This document shows positions 42,825 to 52,912 of a DNA stretch of 64,000 bases, piece after piece. Below the pieces are notes generated by a model. It searched no databases. It had not been told where the DNA came from and saw nothing but the letters and a program-made list of their open reading frames with translations. A program made the position numbers and the translations under genes. This DNA is from Vibrio hepatarius. GTDB taxonomy: Bacteria; Pseudomonadota; Gammaproteobacteria; Enterobacterales; Vibrionaceae. The stretch covers positions 124,001 to 188,000 of the forward strand of contig NZ_JAATOO010000007.1 of NCBI RefSeq assembly GCF_011806575.1, read 5' to 3'. Position 1 is the stretch's first letter, and the number at the start of each line of letters is the position of its first letter.

Positions 42825-44384
42825 ATGAGTAACCAAGCTGTAAATACAACTCCAGCCACTAAGCCGAGTGGTATGGATAGATTTTTAAATTTTATTGAGC
42901 GCGCGGGTAACAAGATCCCAGATCCTGCGATTTTGTTCTTTTGGGCATTACTGATCACTTGGGGCGCGTCAGCGCTACTTTCAAACGTATCGTTTGACTT
43001 AGTTAACCCTCGAACTGGCGATGTGCTTGCGATCAACAACCTTCTTACCGGCGACTCTTTAGCAAGCTTCCTAGCCAACATGGTGAAAACGTTCACTGGT
43101 TTTGCCCCTCTCGGTATCGTACTGGTTGCGATGCTAGGTGTGGGCGTCGCTGATTCTTCAGGTTTCATCACCACTGGTCTCAAGAAGATGCTGAACTTTA
43201 CGCCAGCGAAACTTCTTACGCCAATGCTGATTCTTGTCGCGATCGTATCACACACTGCGGCAGATGCAGGCTACGTTCTGGTTATTCCTCTTGGCGGTAT
43301 TATCTTCCACGCAGCAGGTCGTCACCCATTAGCGGGTATTGCGGCAGCGTTTGCCGGTGTGTCGGGTGGTTTCTCAGCAAACTTTATCCCGTCGGGTATT
43401 GACCCTCTATTGGCTGGTTTTACTCAAACTGCGGCACAGGTTCTTGATCCTGAATACGTTGTAAACCCATTAGCGAATATCTTCTTTACTGGTCTGTCTT
43501 CAATCATCATCGTGGCTATCGGCTGGTATGTAACAGAGAAAATCATCGAACCACGCTTAGCGAACACGCCAATTGATGAAGACGCAGAAAAAGCTCCGGA
43601 TCTGGGTTCTTTCACTGAGCTTGAGTCAAAAGCCTTCCGTTACGCGGGTTGGTCAATGCTAGCGGGTATTGCAGCATTAGTGGCTGCACTGATTCCAGAG
43701 ACGTCAGCTCTGCGCTCTCCAGAAGGTGAAATCACCGCGTTCTCAGCGCCGATCATGAAGTCGATTGTGCCGCTGATCTTTATCCTGTTCATTATCCCGG
43801 GTTACGTTTACGGTAAAGTGTCTGGCACATTTAAAACCAGCAACGATATCGTTAAAGCAATGGCAGATACAATGTCGACGATGGGTGCTTACATCGTAAT
43901 GGCATTCTTCTGTGCTCAGTTCTTGTCTGCATTTGCTCAGTCAAACATCGGCACTATGCTGGCGCTCTACGGCGCACAAGGTTTGAAAGCGATGAATCTG
44001 CCAGGTGAAGCAACAATCATTGGTATGATTCTGCTGACAGCGGCGGTAAACCTGTTGATCGGCTCTGCATCAGCCAAATGGGCATTGATTGGTCCGATCC
44101 TAGTGCCAATGTTAATGGCAGTAGGCATCTCGCCGGAACTGTCTCAAGCGGCATATCGTGTGGGCGATTCAGTATCTAACATCATCTCGCCATTGATGGT
44201 GTTCTTCCCGTTGGTTGTGGTTTACTGCCAACGCTACGTGAAATCGACGGGTATCGGTACACTCGCATCACTGATGATGCCATTCTCAATCGCGATGCTG
44301 ATTGGTTGGTCTATCTTCCTGCTAGGTTACTGGGCGCTGGGTATCCCACTAGGCATCCAAGCACCTTATACTTACACGATGTAA
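42825..44384 (+). CDS. AbgT-family transporter
   Basis: This 519-residue inner-membrane transporter has about eleven helices. AbgT features include NKIPDPAILFFWALL, GIGVADSSGF-like segment MLGVGVADSSGFITTGLKK, SHTAADAGYVLVIPL, and SGGFSANFIPSGIDPLLAGF. E. coli AbgT imports p-aminobenzoyl-glutamate; other members export sulfonamides, so the substrate is not fixed. GGAG lies 6 bases before ATG 42825. It is monocistronic with a 275-bp AT-rich leader. Confidence 0.92.
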   Translation: MSNQAVNTTPATKPSGMDRFLNFIERAGNKIPDPAILFFWALLITWGASALLSNVSFDLVNPRTGDVLAINNLLTGDSLASFLANMVKTFTGFAPLGIVLVAMLGVGVADSSGFITTGLKKMLNFTPAKLLTPMLILVAIVSHTAADAGYVLVIPLGGIIFHAAGRHPLAGIAAAFAGVSGGFSANFIPSGIDPLLAGFTQTAAQVLDPEYVVNPLANIFFTGLSSIIIVAIGWYVTEKIIEPRLANTPIDEDAEKAPDLGSFTELESKAFRYAGWSMLAGIAALVAALIPETSALRSPEGEITAFSAPIMKSIVPLIFILFIIPGYVYGKVSGTFKTSNDIVKAMADTMSTMGAYIVMAFFCAQFLSAFAQSNIGTMLALYGAQGLKAMNLPGEATIIGMILLTAAVNLLIGSASAKWALIGPILVPMLMAVGISPELSQAAYRVGDSVSNIISPLMVFFPLVVVYCQRYVKSTGIGTLASLMMPFSIAMLIGWSIFLLGYWALGIPLGIQAPYTYTM

Positions 44385-44406
44385 CCGTTGGTCGCTTTAA
44401 GTTCAA

Positions 44407-44431
44407 GGCTCGCATTATCGCGGGCCTTTTT
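44407..44431 (+). terminator. Terminator after AbgT gene
   Basis: GGCTCGC and GCGGGCC pair (7 bp, one T-G wobble) around ATTATC and end in five T. Confidence 0.82.
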
Positions 44432-44501
44432 GTTTTTCTCCGATCCATTTTCGGCTATCCTTAGCGGCAATGAACTACTCCAAATGCATTAGGATACTCC
44501 C

Positions 44502-45023
44502 TTGTCACAATCGTCATTTACTCCAGAAGATGAACAGTTTATGCGCCGAGCGATAGAGCTTGCCCATATCGCAGAATCAGAGGGAGAGGTCCCTGTAGGA
44601 GCACTATTAGTCAAAGATGGTGAAGTGATTGCTGAAGGGTGGAACCGCTCTATTGGTGCGCATGATGCGACTGCGCACGCTGAGATTCAAACCTTACGTA
44701 AAGCGGGAGAAGTACTACAAAACTACCGCTTGCTGGATACCACTTTGTACGTGACATTAGAACCTTGTCCAATGTGTGCGGGGGCTTTGCTACATAGCCG
44801 CGTGAAACGGATTGTGTTTGGCGCACCTGATTTGAAAGCCGGGGCAGCAGGGACAGTGTTGAACCTGTTTGAGCACCAAGCAGCTTATCACTACGCCGAC
44901 GTGGAACATGGTTTACTAGAACAAGAATGCCGAGAACAGTTACAAAGCTTCTTTAAGCGTCGTCGAAAAGAAAAGAAGGCGGAAAGAAAGGCGCTGCAGT
45001 TGGAGCAAGGGAATGAGTCGTAA
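44502..45023 (+). CDS. tadA: tRNA adenosine(34) deaminase TadA
   Basis: This essential zinc enzyme deaminates A34 to inosine in tRNA-Arg(ACG). The 173-residue protein has the catalytic HAEIQTL (His and Glu of HxE, about 58-60) and PCPMCAGAL for zinc. The frame starts at TTG 44502, supported by AGGA 8 bases upstream and by an N-terminus that matches family length; the later ATG 44541 would cut the first helix. The basic C-terminus (about 148-165) is normal for the family. A hairpin follows. Confidence 0.93.
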   Translation: MSQSSFTPEDEQFMRRAIELAHIAESEGEVPVGALLVKDGEVIAEGWNRSIGAHDATAHAEIQTLRKAGEVLQNYRLLDTTLYVTLEPCPMCAGALLHSRVKRIVFGAPDLKAGAAGTVLNLFEHQAAYHYADVEHGLLEQECREQLQSFFKRRRKEKKAERKALQLEQGNES

Positions 45024-45030
45024 GATTTTA

Positions 45031-45058
45031 AGCAAACATCCTAAACTAGATGTTTGCT
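45031..45058. terminator. Hairpin after tadA and the 44-aa ORF
   Basis: AGCAAACATC and GATGTTTGCT pair (10 bp) around an 8-base loop. It lies 8 bases past the tadA stop and just beyond the stop of the convergent small gene. It lacks a strong T-run. Confidence 0.55.
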
Positions 45059-45066
45059 CACTGGGA

Positions 45067-45201
45067 TTACTCGGAAATTAACTGCATGAACGCGCGGTGA
45101 CGCGCAATGACTTTTTTCTTGTTGTTGCTCAGTCTTCGCTTGCGGCGGTTTGAAGCAACAGTTTTATTTACTCGTTTTGATGGCATCTTGTGTCGACGCA
45201 T
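45067..45201 (-). CDS. Small 44-residue highly basic protein
   Basis: This ORF encodes MRRHKMPSKRVNKTVASN then a segment dense in Arg and Lys (RRKRRLSNNKKK), ending FMQLISE, and stops at TAA 45069-45067. GGAGG lies 7 bases before ATG 45201, one of the best ribosome sites in the window. Sixteen of 44 residues are Lys or Arg, like a ribosomal or nucleic-acid-binding small protein, but I do not recognise the family. It lies between tadA and mltF on the reverse strand. Function unknown. Confidence 0.7.
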   Translation of the reverse strand: MRRHKMPSKRVNKTVASNRRKRRLSNNKKKVIARHRAFMQLISE

Positions 45202-45426
45202 AAAACAACCTCCTCTAGGAAACTACGTACCGACTATATTTGACAATCGTGAGCAGCGTATAGCGTTCACGACTTGTCGTTTTATAGCATCCAATTGTTA
45301 CTGTTTTATAAATGCAAACCTACGTTTAGATACTAGCACTATCTGTGGGTGGTCAGTGGGCAACTCAAGTACGTGCCAGAAATTCTTTGTGATGAATTAA
45401 AGACACGCACTTGGATTTAACTGAGG

Positions 45427-46956
45427 TTACTCTTCTGGATCGGATTCTGACTCTGTGTCATCTTCAAATGTGGACTCTGCATCTGAAAGGGCAGAATCAG
45501 GCACCTGAATCACGGTGAAATCGCTGTTGTCGAGGTCATTGTTCTCGACAGTTTGCTGCTCCACGTGTCCGATGATGCTTTGGTAATAACGTCGGATGTT
45601 TTCAACATAGTTTTTCGCTTCATCACCACGAGCATAGCCATAACGCGTTTGGCTAAAGTATTTCTGTTGACGCAGCAACGGCAATCTTTCTTTTACGTCA
45701 GACCATGCGTCTGGATTACCACCTTGTTTTTTCGTTAGGCGGCGAGCATCCATTACGTGCCCGTAACCGACGTTGTATGAGGCAAGCGCAAACCAGATCT
45801 TCTCGTGAGTTTCAACAGAGTCAGGCACTCGCTCAACCATACGTCGTAAGTATTCAACGCCGCCTTTGACCGACTGTTCCGGATTTAAACGATTGGTCAC
45901 GCCGACGCTTTTCGCGGTTGGCAGCGTCAACATCATCATACCGCGTACGCCTGTTGGCGATTTGGCTCTCGGGTTCCAATGTGATTCTTGGTACGCCAAT
46001 GCCGCCACTAAGCGCCAATCAAACTCATCAGAGTATTTCTTAAATAGTGGTGACCACTTAGGCAGTTTGGAGTCCAGTGCACGGATAAAGGCGCGGGTAT
46101 CAACATAATCAAATGTGTCGATATGGCCAATGTACTTTTCTTCTAGCGACGCTAACTGACCCGATTGTTTAGTTTGACCGAAGAACTCGATCAGCATGGC
46201 GTAAAGGCTTTCATCTTGTGAGCGGCGCAAGAACCATGAGATAGGTTGGTCTTCGGTTAACTCGAACGCCAAAGCGATATCAGGGTAGATACGCTGAGAT
46301 AAATGCACTTCAACCGAGTCGGCCACAGTAAACGCCAGCTCGCCAGTCGCGACTTTCTTTAGCAGGTCGTTGACATCAGAGTTATTGTCGACTTGGTAAG
46401 AAAACTCAGGATTCTGCTGTTTGATATCGGCAAGGGTCTGATTAAAGTGGGAGTCTCCGATGATCTGAATAATGGCATTGCCATCGTTTTGCTCAATCAG
46501 CTCATCTTGTTTTTCTAAAAGCTGTTTAAGGTTCCGTGGGCGCCACTGGCCTTTTTTATACACCAGCTGTTGGCTGACGTAGTAGTAAGCAGGGCCTGGT
46601 CTGAAGCTTTTCAAGCGTTCCGGTGATTGGGTCAAACCCGCCGCAATGATGTCGATTTCACCGTTACGTAGCGCTGGGTAAAGACTCGAGATGCGGTATG
46701 CAGGTTTCATTTCTAATTTCACGCCAAGTTCATCGGCGAATTCACGCGCAAGTTCATAATCCAAACCTGCTTGACCATCTGGGCCAATGTAGTAAGAAAG
46801 CTGATTGTTGAGCGTCCCGACACGCAGTACACCGCGTTCGCGAATTTGTTCGAGTTCGCTCTTAGGTTCTGACTCGATTTGACACCCTGTCAGCGTGATC
46901 GCCGCCAACAGAATTGAGCCTAAATAGCGAAAGTAATTTAAGTAATGCTTTTTCAT
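45427..46956 (-). CDS. mltF: Membrane-bound lytic murein transglycosylase F
   Basis: This enzyme cleaves the glycan strands of peptidoglycan. The 509-residue protein has a signal peptide with a possible lipobox LTGC (about 22-25), then a solute-binding-protein-like regulatory domain (about 40-270, starting RERGVLRVGTLN). An SLT domain (about 295-450) follows, with catalytic Glu in AYQESHWNPRAKSPTGVRG. The C-terminal tail (about 475-509) is acidic. Full-length and well conserved with E. coli MltF; it is divergent from purL. Confidence 0.95.
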   Translation of the reverse strand: MKKHYLNYFRYLGSILLAAITLTGCQIESEPKSELEQIRERGVLRVGTLNNQLSYYIGPDGQAGLDYELAREFADELGVKLEMKPAYRISSLYPALRNGEIDIIAAGLTQSPERLKSFRPGPAYYYVSQQLVYKKGQWRPRNLKQLLEKQDELIEQNDGNAIIQIIGDSHFNQTLADIKQQNPEFSYQVDNNSDVNDLLKKVATGELAFTVADSVEVHLSQRIYPDIALAFELTEDQPISWFLRRSQDESLYAMLIEFFGQTKQSGQLASLEEKYIGHIDTFDYVDTRAFIRALDSKLPKWSPLFKKYSDEFDWRLVAALAYQESHWNPRAKSPTGVRGMMMLTLPTAKSVGVTNRLNPEQSVKGGVEYLRRMVERVPDSVETHEKIWFALASYNVGYGHVMDARRLTKKQGGNPDAWSDVKERLPLLRQQKYFSQTRYGYARGDEAKNYVENIRRYYQSIIGHVEQQTVENNDLDNSDFTVIQVPDSALSDAESTFEDDTESESDPEE

Positions 46957-47080
46957 TCAATGACAATCTCATAATCCAGTAGAGCATTTATATCAAAGTG
47001 AGAAGACATGGCAAGACAGGGAATTCGTAATCGGAGACACTTCTTCCTTTTGGCCGAGCTCAAAATTGACAAAAAAATTG

Positions 47081-47096
47081 ACGCAAACGGTTGCTT
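47081..47096 (+). promoter_or_regulatory. PurR operator of purL
   Basis: ACGCAAACGGTTGCTT matches the PurR consensus ACGCAAACGTTTGCGT at 13 of 16 positions. It lies just upstream of the purL -35 element. Confidence 0.82.
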
Positions 47097-47102
47097 TTGG
47101 TG

Positions 47103-47131
47103 TTACATCACAAAAACAATTGCTATATAAT
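47103..47131 (+). promoter_or_regulatory. purL promoter
   Basis: TTACAT and TATAAT are separated by 17 bases, a good sigma-70 promoter, 108 bases before ATG 47239. Confidence 0.75.
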
Positions 47132-47238
47132 GCGCTCGCAAAGGAGAGGTGGAATTGGTATAAGTTCGAATTTTTTCTGATAAGTTACTGAATTTATTCC
47201 AATATTACCTCAATCAATTGCATAAGAGACCTAAGCAC

Positions 47239-50200
47239 ATGAGAATTTTGCGTGGCTCCCCAGCTCTTTCTGAGTTTCGTGTAAATAAACTACTGGAACT
47301 TTGTCGTGAACAAGATCTGCCTGTAACTGGCATTTACGCCGAGTTTATGCACTTTGCGGATCTAAAATCTGACCTTGATGAACAAGAGTTAGAAAAACTA
47401 GAAAAGTTGCTGACTTACGGTCCAACGATCGAAGAGCATGAGCCTGAAGGTCTTCTACTTCTTGTTACTCCTCGTCCTGGCACTATTTCGCCTTGGTCTT
47501 CTAAATCTACCGATATTGCTATTAACTGTGGTCTGGACAATGTTAAGCGTCTGGAGCGCGGTACGGCTTACTACGTTGAAGCTACGTCAGAGCTTTCTCC
47601 TGTTCAAGTTGATGCAGTGAAAGCGCTAATCCATGACCGTATGATGGAAACCGTGTTCACGGAACTTGAAGCCGCTTCTGCACTATTTACGGTGGCAGAG
47701 CCAGCGCCAGTAGCTTACGTTGATATCTTAGCTGGTGGCCGTCTTGCGCTTGAAGAAGCAAACGTTTCACTTGGCTTAGCGCTAGCAGAAGATGAAATTG
47801 ATTACTTAGTAGAGAACTTCACTAAGTTAGGTCGTAACCCAAACGACATCGAGCTGATGATGTTTGCTCAGGCAAACTCAGAGCACTGTCGCCATAAGAT
47901 CTTTAATGCAGACTGGACTATCGATGGCGTCGACCAAGAGAAGTCTCTGTTTAAGATGATCAAAAATACATTCGAAACGACACCAGACCACGTTCTGTCT
48001 GCTTACAAAGATAACGCAGCGGTAATGACGGGCTCTAAAGTGGGTCGTTTCTTCCCAGATCCGAAATCTCGCCAATATACTTACCACCATGAAGATGCAC
48101 ACATCTTGATGAAGGTAGAGACGCACAACCACCCAACCGCTATTTCTCCATGGCCAGGAGCTTCAACCGGTTCTGGTGGTGAAATCCGAGATGAAGGCGC
48201 AACAGGTATCGGTGGTAAACCAAAAGCGGGTCTGGTTGGTTTCACAACTTCTAACTTACGTATCCCAGGATTTGAACAGCCGTGGGAAACAGACTTCGGT
48301 AAGCCTGGCCGCATCGTAAACGCATTAGACATCATGCTTGAAGGCCCACTAGGCGGCGCGGCATTCAACAACGAGTTTGGTCGCCCAAACCTATTAGGTT
48401 ACTTCCGTACCTACGAAGAGAAAGTGACTTCTCACGCGGGTGAAGAAGTGCGTGGTTACCACAAGCCAATCATGATTGCTGGTGGTATGGGTAACATCCG
48501 TGACGAACACGTACAGAAGAAAGAGATCCCTGTGGGTGCGAGCCTAATCGTACTTGGTGGTCCGGCAATGAATATCGGTCTTGGTGGCGGTGCGGCGTCT
48601 TCAATGGCGTCTGGCCAATCTGCAGAAGATCTGGACTTCGCTTCAGTACAACGTGAAAACCCAGAGATGGAGCGTCGTTGTCAGGAAGTGATCGACCGTT
48701 GTTGGCAGCTAGGTGAAGAGAACCCAATCGCGTTTATCCACGATGTGGGTGCGGGCGGTATCTCTAACGCACTTCCTGAGCTTTGTGACGACGGCGAGCG
48801 TGGCGGTAAGTTCCAGCTACGTGATGTACCAAATGATGAATTGAGCATGAGTCCTCTGGAAATCTGGTGTAATGAATCTCAGGAGCGTTATGTTCTTGCA
48901 GTAGCACCAGAAAACATGGAAGCATTCGATGCAATCTGTAAGCGCGAGCGTGCACCTTACGCAGTGGTAGGTGTCGCAACTGAAGAGCGTCACCTCACGC
49001 TAGAAGATTCTCACTTCGACAATACGCCAATTGATATGCCAATGGACATTCTGCTTGGCAAGACTCCGAAGATGCACCGCGATGCGAAAACGCTGAAAGT
49101 CGATAGCCCAGCGATTGCACGTGATGGTATTGAAATCAACGAAGCGGCTGACCGCGTTCTTCGTCTACCAACCGTCGCTGAGAAAACATTCTTGATCACC
49201 ATCGGTGACCGCTCGGTTACAGGCTTGGTTGCTCGCGACCAAATGGTCGGCCCTTGGCAGGTTCCAGTGGCGAACTGTGCGGTAACAGCCGCAAGTTACG
49301 ACACCTACCACGGTGAAGCGATGTCGATGGGTGAGCGTACTCCAGTCGCTCTACTAGACTTCGGAGCGTCTGCTCGTCTCGCGGTCGGTGAGTCTCTGAC
49401 TAACATTGCGGCGACTGACATCGGTGATATCAAACGCATTAAACTGTCTGCAAACTGGATGTCTCCAGCGGGCCACCCAGGTGAAGATGCCGGTCTTTAC
49501 GAAGCAGTGAAAGCAGTAGGTGAAGAGTTGTGTCCGGCACTAGGTCTGACTATCCCGGTTGGTAAAGACTCGATGTCAATGAAGACTAAATGGGAAGATA
49601 ATGGCGAGAGCAAAGAAGTGACTTCTCCACTGTCGCTGGTTATCACTGCGTTCGGTCGTGTTGAAGATGTACGTAAGACAGTGACTCCTCAGCTTCGTAC
49701 CGACAAGGGTGAATCTTCACTCGTGCTCGTTGACCTTGGCAACGGTAAAAACCGTTTGGGTGCTACAGCGTTGGCGCAGGTTTACAAACAGCTTGGTGAT
49801 AAGCCAGCGGACGTAGACAACGCAGAACAGCTAAAAGGCTTCTTCGATGCGATGCAAACACTGGTTCGTGATGACAAGTTAGTCGCTTACCACGACAAAG
49901 GTGACGGCGGTCTATTTGTGACACTTGCTGAGATGGCATTTGCCGGCCACTGTGGTGTCAAAGCGAACATCGCAGAGCTGGGTGACGATGCGCTGGCGGT
50001 TCTATTTAACGAAGAATTAGGCGCGGTCGTTCAGGTTAAGAACGACGACCTGGATTCAGTGCTATCTACGCTAGCGGCAAACGGTTTAGAAGCATGCTCA
50101 CATGTGATTGGCTCTGTTGAAGCTTCAGACGACTTTGTTATCACGTCTGGTGATGCAGTTGTACTTGAACGTTCACGTACCGAACTACGTGTTATCTGGG

Positions 50201-51132
50201 CTGAAACAACGCATAAAATGCAGGCGCTACGTGATAACCCGGCATGTGCAGACCAAGAATTTGAAGCGAAGAAAGACAACACTGACCCAGGTCTGAATGT
50301 ATCTCTAAGCTTTGATGTCAACGAAGATATCGCGGCTCCTTATATCGCAAAAGGCGCGAAACCTAAGATGGCGATTCTGCGTGAGCAAGGTGTTAACTCT
50401 CACGTTGAAATGGCAGCAGCGTTTGACCGTGCTGGTTTTGAAGCTACCGACATCCACATGAGCGATATTCTGACTGGTCAAGCGGTATTGGATGAGTACC
50501 AAGGTCTGGTCGCTTGTGGTGGTTTCTCTTACGGTGACGTACTAGGCGCAGGTGAAGGTTGGGCGAAGTCTATCCTGTTTAACGCACAAGCTCGTGAGCA
50601 GTTCCAAGCATTCTTCAACCGTGAAGAGACCTTCTCTCTAGGTGTGTGTAACGGTTGTCAGATGCTTTCTAACCTGAAAGAGCTGATCCCAGGTGCTGAC
50701 TTGTGGCCACGTTTTGTTCGTAACGAGTCTGAGCGTTTTGAAGCGCGCTTTAGCCTAGTTGAAGTACAGAAGTCAGACTCCGTGTTCTTCGATGGCATGG
50801 CTGGCTCTCGTATGCCTATCGCGGTTTCTCACGGTGAAGGTCGTGTTGAAGTTCGTGATGGTGAGCACCTAAGCGCAATCGAAGCGTCAGGTACCGTCGC
50901 GCTACGTTACGTCGACAACAACGGCAACCCAACGCAACAATACCCGAACAACCCGAACGGTTCGCCAAATGCGATTACCGGTCTAACTACAGCTGACGGT
51001 CGTGTCACCATTATGATGCCTCACCCAGAGCGTGTATTCCGCACGGTTGCAAACTCTTGGGCTCCAGAAGGCTGGGGTGAAAATGGCGCTTGGATGCGTA
51101 TGTTCCAAAACGCACGCAAGAACATTGGCTAA
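47239..51132 (+). CDS. purL: Phosphoribosylformylglycinamidine synthase
   Basis: This large cytoplasmic enzyme converts FGAR to FGAM with glutamine and ATP, step 4 of purine synthesis. The 1297-residue protein is full length. Visible are the FGAM synthase repeats, for example [17 protein letters not shown] and [16 protein letters not shown], and the C-terminal glutaminase domain with Cys in [13 protein letters not shown] 47239 gives [13 protein letters not shown], the family start; an upstream in-frame start (47218) lacks a ribosome site. A PurR box and sigma-70 promoter lie upstream. Confidence 0.98.
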   Translation: MRILRGSPALSEFRVNKLLELCREQDLPVTGIYAEFMHFADLKSDLDEQELEKLEKLLTYGPTIEEHEPEGLLLLVTPRPGTISPWSSKSTDIAINCGLDNVKRLERGTAYYVEATSELSPVQVDAVKALIHDRMMETVFTELEAASALFTVAEPAPVAYVDILAGGRLALEEANVSLGLALAEDEIDYLVENFTKLGRNPNDIELMMFAQANSEHCRHKIFNADWTIDGVDQEKSLFKMIKNTFETTPDHVLSAYKDNAAVMTGSKVGRFFPDPKSRQYTYHHEDAHILMKVETHNHPTAISPWPGASTGSGGEIRDEGATGIGGKPKAGLVGFTTSNLRIPGFEQPWETDFGKPGRIVNALDIMLEGPLGGAAFNNEFGRPNLLGYFRTYEEKVTSHAGEEVRGYHKPIMIAGGMGNIRDEHVQKKEIPVGASLIVLGGPAMNIGLGGGAASSMASGQSAEDLDFASVQRENPEMERRCQEVIDRCWQLGEENPIAFIHDVGAGGISNALPELCDDGERGGKFQLRDVPNDELSMSPLEIWCNESQERYVLAVAPENMEAFDAICKRERAPYAVVGVATEERHLTLEDSHFDNTPIDMPMDILLGKTPKMHRDAKTLKVDSPAIARDGIEINEAADRVLRLPTVAEKTFLITIGDRSVTGLVARDQMVGPWQVPVANCAVTAASYDTYHGEAMSMGERTPVALLDFGASARLAVGESLTNIAATDIGDIKRIKLSANWMSPAGHPGEDAGLYEAVKAVGEELCPALGLTIPVGKDSMSMKTKWEDNGESKEVTSPLSLVITAFGRVEDVRKTVTPQLRTDKGESSLVLVDLGNGKNRLGATALAQVYKQLGDKPADVDNAEQLKGFFDAMQTLVRDDKLVAYHDKGDGGLFVTLAEMAFAGHCGVKANIAELGDDALAVLFNEELGAVVQVKNDDLDSVLSTLAANGLEACSHVIGSVEASDDFVITSGDAVVLERSRTELRVIWAETTHKMQALRDNPACADQEFEAKKDNTDPGLNVSLSFDVNEDIAAPYIAKGAKPKMAILREQGVNSHVEMAAAFDRAGFEATDIHMSDILTGQAVLDEYQGLVACGGFSYGDVLGAGEGWAKSILFNAQAREQFQAFFNREETFSLGVCNGCQMLSNLKELIPGADLWPRFVRNESERFEARFSLVEVQKSDSVFFDGMAGSRMPIAVSHGEGRVEVRDGEHLSAIEASGTVALRYVDNNGNPTQQYPNNPNGSPNAITGLTTADGRVTIMMPHPERVFRTVANSWAPEGWGENGAWMRMFQNARKNIG

Positions 51133-51156
51133 CTGCTAGTTAAATGTTTGAAGAAG

Positions 51157-51187
51157 AAAGCGCAAGCCAAGTGGTTTGCGCTTTTTA
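51157..51187 (+). terminator. Terminator after purL
   Basis: AAAGCGCAA pairs with TTGCGCTTT around a 10-base loop and runs into T. Confidence 0.85.
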
Positions 51188-51353
51188 TTTGGGACTGAGA
51201 AAAATTCTTGCGATAAAGTAAATTTTTTACAGCTTAGCAGCAACATTTATGCTCTAATACCGCGCTTGCCAAGGGAAGGGGCGAAATGAGCTTCATACCG
51301 ATGGATAGCTGGTAGCTCAAAGCAAAACAAACAACTTCCTTGAGGGTAATCAA

Positions 51354-51581
51354 ATGTCTAAATTCGCTGTACGTGTATCGGAAAAACGCGGTGGCTGGTG
51401 TGCGGAAATCACGCGCCAAGTAACATCGAGAAAAACGGTCGTATCAAAAAGAGAAACCGGTTTTGAGTCAGAAGAGCTGGCTAAAGCTTGGGGCGAACAA
51501 GAGTTAGCAGGTTTTATCAAAAACCAAACTGAGCGAAACTCTCGCAAGTCTGCGCAAAGAAAAGCGCGCAACGCTGAATAA
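51354..51581 (+). CDS. DUF3622-family small protein
   Basis: The 75-residue, basic, Vibrio-restricted protein has FAVRVSEKRGGWCAEI, QVTSRKTVVSKRETGF and a Lys/Arg-rich tail, matching the DUF3622 family as I know it. Function unknown; a beta-rich N-terminus then a helix seem likely. GAGG lies 9 bases before ATG 51354. It is monocistronic between purL and a bidirectional terminator. Confidence 0.78.
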   Translation: MSKFAVRVSEKRGGWCAEITRQVTSRKTVVSKRETGFESEELAKAWGEQELAGFIKNQTERNSRKSAQRKARNAE

Positions 51582-51593
51582 CACGCTTGATGC

Positions 51594-51623
51594 AAAAAGG
51601 TTGACGATATCGTCAACCTTTTT
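51594..51623. terminator. Bidirectional terminator
   Basis: AAAAAGGTTGACG pairs with CGTCAACCTTTTT around ATAT with T-runs on both strands, between DUF3622 and DUF4250 genes. Confidence 0.9.
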
Positions 51624-51633
51624 TGTATTTGTC

Positions 51634-51825
51634 TTAACGAAACTGTCCTGCTTGTGGCAAGAAATCAAACCCTGCACTCGCGAGTTTAGCTTCTAAGGCT
51701 GCTCTGTCGATATCGAAGAAGTTTGCCAATTTATCGAGATCACCAGCAAAGTCATCACGAAGCTTCATATTCACAATGCTCATCAGCATGACAGGATCCA
51801 TGCTTTCAAAGTTAGCTAGGTTCAT
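51634..51825 (-). CDS. DUF4250-family small protein
   Basis: The 63-residue protein starts MNLANFESMDPVMLMSIVNMK and is predicted helical. This start is characteristic of the DUF4250 family, of unknown function. It lies 2 bases after the yaeP-like gene, so the two form an operon. The ribosome site sits in the yaeP end. Confidence 0.8.
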   Translation of the reverse strand: MNLANFESMDPVMLMSIVNMKLRDDFAGDLDKLANFFDIDRAALEAKLASAGFDFLPQAGQFR

Positions 51826-51827
51826 CT

Positions 51828-52031
51828 CTAGTCCTCAAAGTCTGAAATCAATAGATTGGCCGCCGCAAACGCTGCTTTTTCTCGCGCTTCGATTGGTAAA
51901 GATTCGTCAGCAGCAATGTCATTCAACGCTTCAACTGCACATGAGATCGCTTTTGGTACATAAGCCTGATCGCCACTGCCGATCTGAGCATAAAGTTCGC
52001 GAATCAGTTCACAGCATCCGTATACTTGCAT
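51828..52031 (-). CDS. yaeP: UPF0253 family protein YaeP
   Basis: The 67-residue protein is predicted helical and matches E. coli Yae[23 protein letters not shown] and [16 protein letters not shown] are the conserved blocks. Function unknown. It is the first gene of a two-gene unit with the DUF4250 gene. No signal peptide is present. Confidence 0.88.
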   Translation of the reverse strand: MQVYGCCELIRELYAQIGSGDQAYVPKAISCAVEALNDIAADESLPIEAREKAAFAAANLLISDFED

Positions 52032-52153
52032 GGTTAAACCCTAAATAAATGATAACTGCTCTCAAATATACACATCCCACAGCGGAAACTCAAAGCCAGA
52101 GATTGAGCTATCTCAAGGGGATGTGACAATTGCTTTTTCTTTGCGCACACGCC

Positions 52154-52804
52154 CTAGCTTTTCAGCTGTTGTTCAAGTTGATAGGTCACATCAGATGACA
52201 ACTGCAGTTGCTTGGCTAGCTCTTGAAGATACGCTTTTTCCATAAAGTTTTGCTCGTCAACGACAATTAACGAGGCAAGGTAAATCTCAGACGCCTGCTG
52301 CGGTGTTTGTGCTAAGCGAGCCACATCAGCTGGGTCGAGTGGTTTGTTTAGTTCTGAATGCAGCAGGGCTTGCAGGTGAGTGTCCGCCCCGGCGTCTTTA
52401 ACCGCTGCTTCGATACGTTGCATTTCCTGTTGGTCAACGTGACCGTCGGCTTTTGCCGCTGCAATCATTGCTTTGAGAATCAGTTCGCTGTGGACATTGT
52501 CTTCAGGGTTGAAGTTGTCTTCGACTGGTGACGCTCCTTGTTTATGTTGCGAATCGTTATAAACCTTGTAAGCGAGAGCTGCTAATGCCGCGACACCACC
52601 AATTTTCAACGCGTTTTTGCCAACTTTCTTGCCGAGCTTTTTGCTCTTTTTAGAGCCCATAAGCAAGCTAACTAAGCCACCGCCAACCGCGCCTGCGCCC
52701 AATGACTTGAATGTGCCAGAACTGGATTGTTGTTTGAGTTGCTGTTGACCTTGTTTGAGCAGGTCAGAGTTTAATGCTTGGTTGAGTAGATTTTTAAGAT
52801 CCAT
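52154..52804 (-). CDS. DUF533/YebE-like TerB-fold protein
   Basis: The 216-residue protein begins with LNQALNSDLLKQGQQQLK and a glycine- and lysine-rich stretch (about 30-55), then a hydrophobic segment (about 65-82) that may insert in the membrane. The C-terminal part (about 100-216) is a TerB-like helical domain with MIAAAKADGHVDQQEMQRIE, whose acidic motif may bind metal. This is the family of E. coli YebE, whose gene responds to envelope stress. Function unknown. It is transcribed alone. Confidence 0.82.
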   Translation of the reverse strand: MDLKNLLNQALNSDLLKQGQQQLKQQSSSGTFKSLGAGAVGGGLVSLLMGSKKSKKLGKKVGKNALKIGGVAALAALAYKVYNDSQHKQGASPVEDNFNPEDNVHSELILKAMIAAAKADGHVDQQEMQRIEAAVKDAGADTHLQALLHSELNKPLDPADVARLAQTPQQASEIYLASLIVVDEQNFMEKAYLQELAKQLQLSSDVTYQLEQQLKS

Positions 52805-52864
52805 AGACCACCTCCTGATGTCGCTCAGAATAGCGAGTCATGTATGAACCTAAGATTAATTGAT

Positions 52865-52891
52865 AAAAAAATGGCGAGCACTAGGCTCGCC
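52865..52891 (-). terminator. Terminator after purMN
   Basis: GGCGAGC and GCTCGCC pair around five bases; a run of seven T follows on the reverse strand. Confidence 0.88.
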
Positions 52892-52912
52892 AAATACATT
52901 GATAACGAAAGG

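Noticed and set aside
45107..45400. Forward 97-residue open frame between tadA and mltF
   Set aside because: It is antisense to the 44-residue gene, has no ribosome site and has a composition that does not look like protein.
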